NCBI GenBank assembly: GCA_032907525.1
Contig: JAJJPM010000007.1
Location: forward strand, 1-30,155
Reading direction: 5' to 3'
Length of the DNA: 30,155 nucleotides
DNA from: JAHJQQ01 sp032907525
Lineage (GTDB): Bacteria; Pseudomonadota; Gammaproteobacteria; Thiohalobacterales; Thiohalobacteraceae
The position numbers and the translations under genes are program-made. The notes under the pieces are model-generated. The model had not been told where the DNA came from and searched no databases. It saw only the letters and a list, made by a program, of their open reading frames with translations. Of the stretch, positions 30,145 to 30,155 are shown piece after piece (positions within the stretch are counted from its first letter, which is position 1; the number at the start of each line of letters is the position of its first letter).

Positions 30145-30155
30145 GGCGCGCCTCC

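Noticed and set aside
1..30155. A novel defence, mobile or biosynthetic system
   Set aside because: Every substantial gene matches a conserved housekeeping family. No transposase, integrase, toxin-antitoxin pair, restriction system or CRISPR array is visible. The oddities are the queG/rsmI seam and the repeats.

Overview
This 30.2 kb window is high-GC, gene-dense chromosomal DNA from a gammaproteobacterium. Nearly every gene is a conserved housekeeping gene. From memory, the order radA, alr, dnaB, rplI, a membrane protein, rpsR, priB, rpsF, rlmB, rnr, tRNA-Leu, purA, hisZ, DUF2065, hflC, hflK, hflX, hfq, miaA, mutL, an amidase, tsaE, nnrD, queG closely follows the alr-to-queG region of Pseudomonas aeruginosa and the mutL-hfq-hflX-purA region of Escherichia coli. 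MutL keeps the endonuclease motif lost in MutH-dependent enterics. HisZ implies a short HisG. No phage, transposase, CRISPR array or defence gene is visible.

Layout. (1) 1-6120, minus strand: a long unit rpsF-priB-rpsR-DUF2232-rplI-dnaB-alr-radA, with a good promoter, a likely S6:S18-binding leader, and a 7-copy heptanucleotide repeat directly against the promoter -35 box. (2) 6184-10092, minus: rnr, an OmpA-type lipoprotein gene coupled to it by an ATGA overlap, then rlmB. (3) 10137-10329, plus: tRNA-Leu(CAG) with its own promoter and terminator, divergent from rnr. (4) 10429-23871, minus: nnrD-tsaE, amidase, mutL-miaA, hfq-hflX, hflK-hflC, then a terminator, DUF2065, hisZ and purA. A 144 bp imperfect palindrome lies between hisZ and purA. 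(5) 23967-29639: queG and rsmI face each other, followed by the plus-strand block lpoA-yraN-gmhA/diaA-dolP. A minus-strand macrodomain gene closes the window.

How the genes work together: translation and replication (S6, S18, L9, PriB, DnaB), RNA processing and modification (RNase R, RlmB, MiaA, TsaE, QueG, RsmI, Hfq), membrane and peptidoglycan upkeep (HflK/HflC, amidase, LpoA, DolP, OmpA-like lipoprotein), and DNA repair (RadA, MutL).

The most unusual feature is the queG/rsmI junction. The conserved ends of both proteins nearly touch (about 25021-25034), yet neither gene has a stop codon there. Each reading frame stays open antisense through the whole of the other gene, and the two literal frames overlap by about 1.9 kb. 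This is also where two clusters that I recall as separate in Pseudomonas and E. coli meet, which suggests a rearrangement or deletion that removed both stops, or an assembly error.
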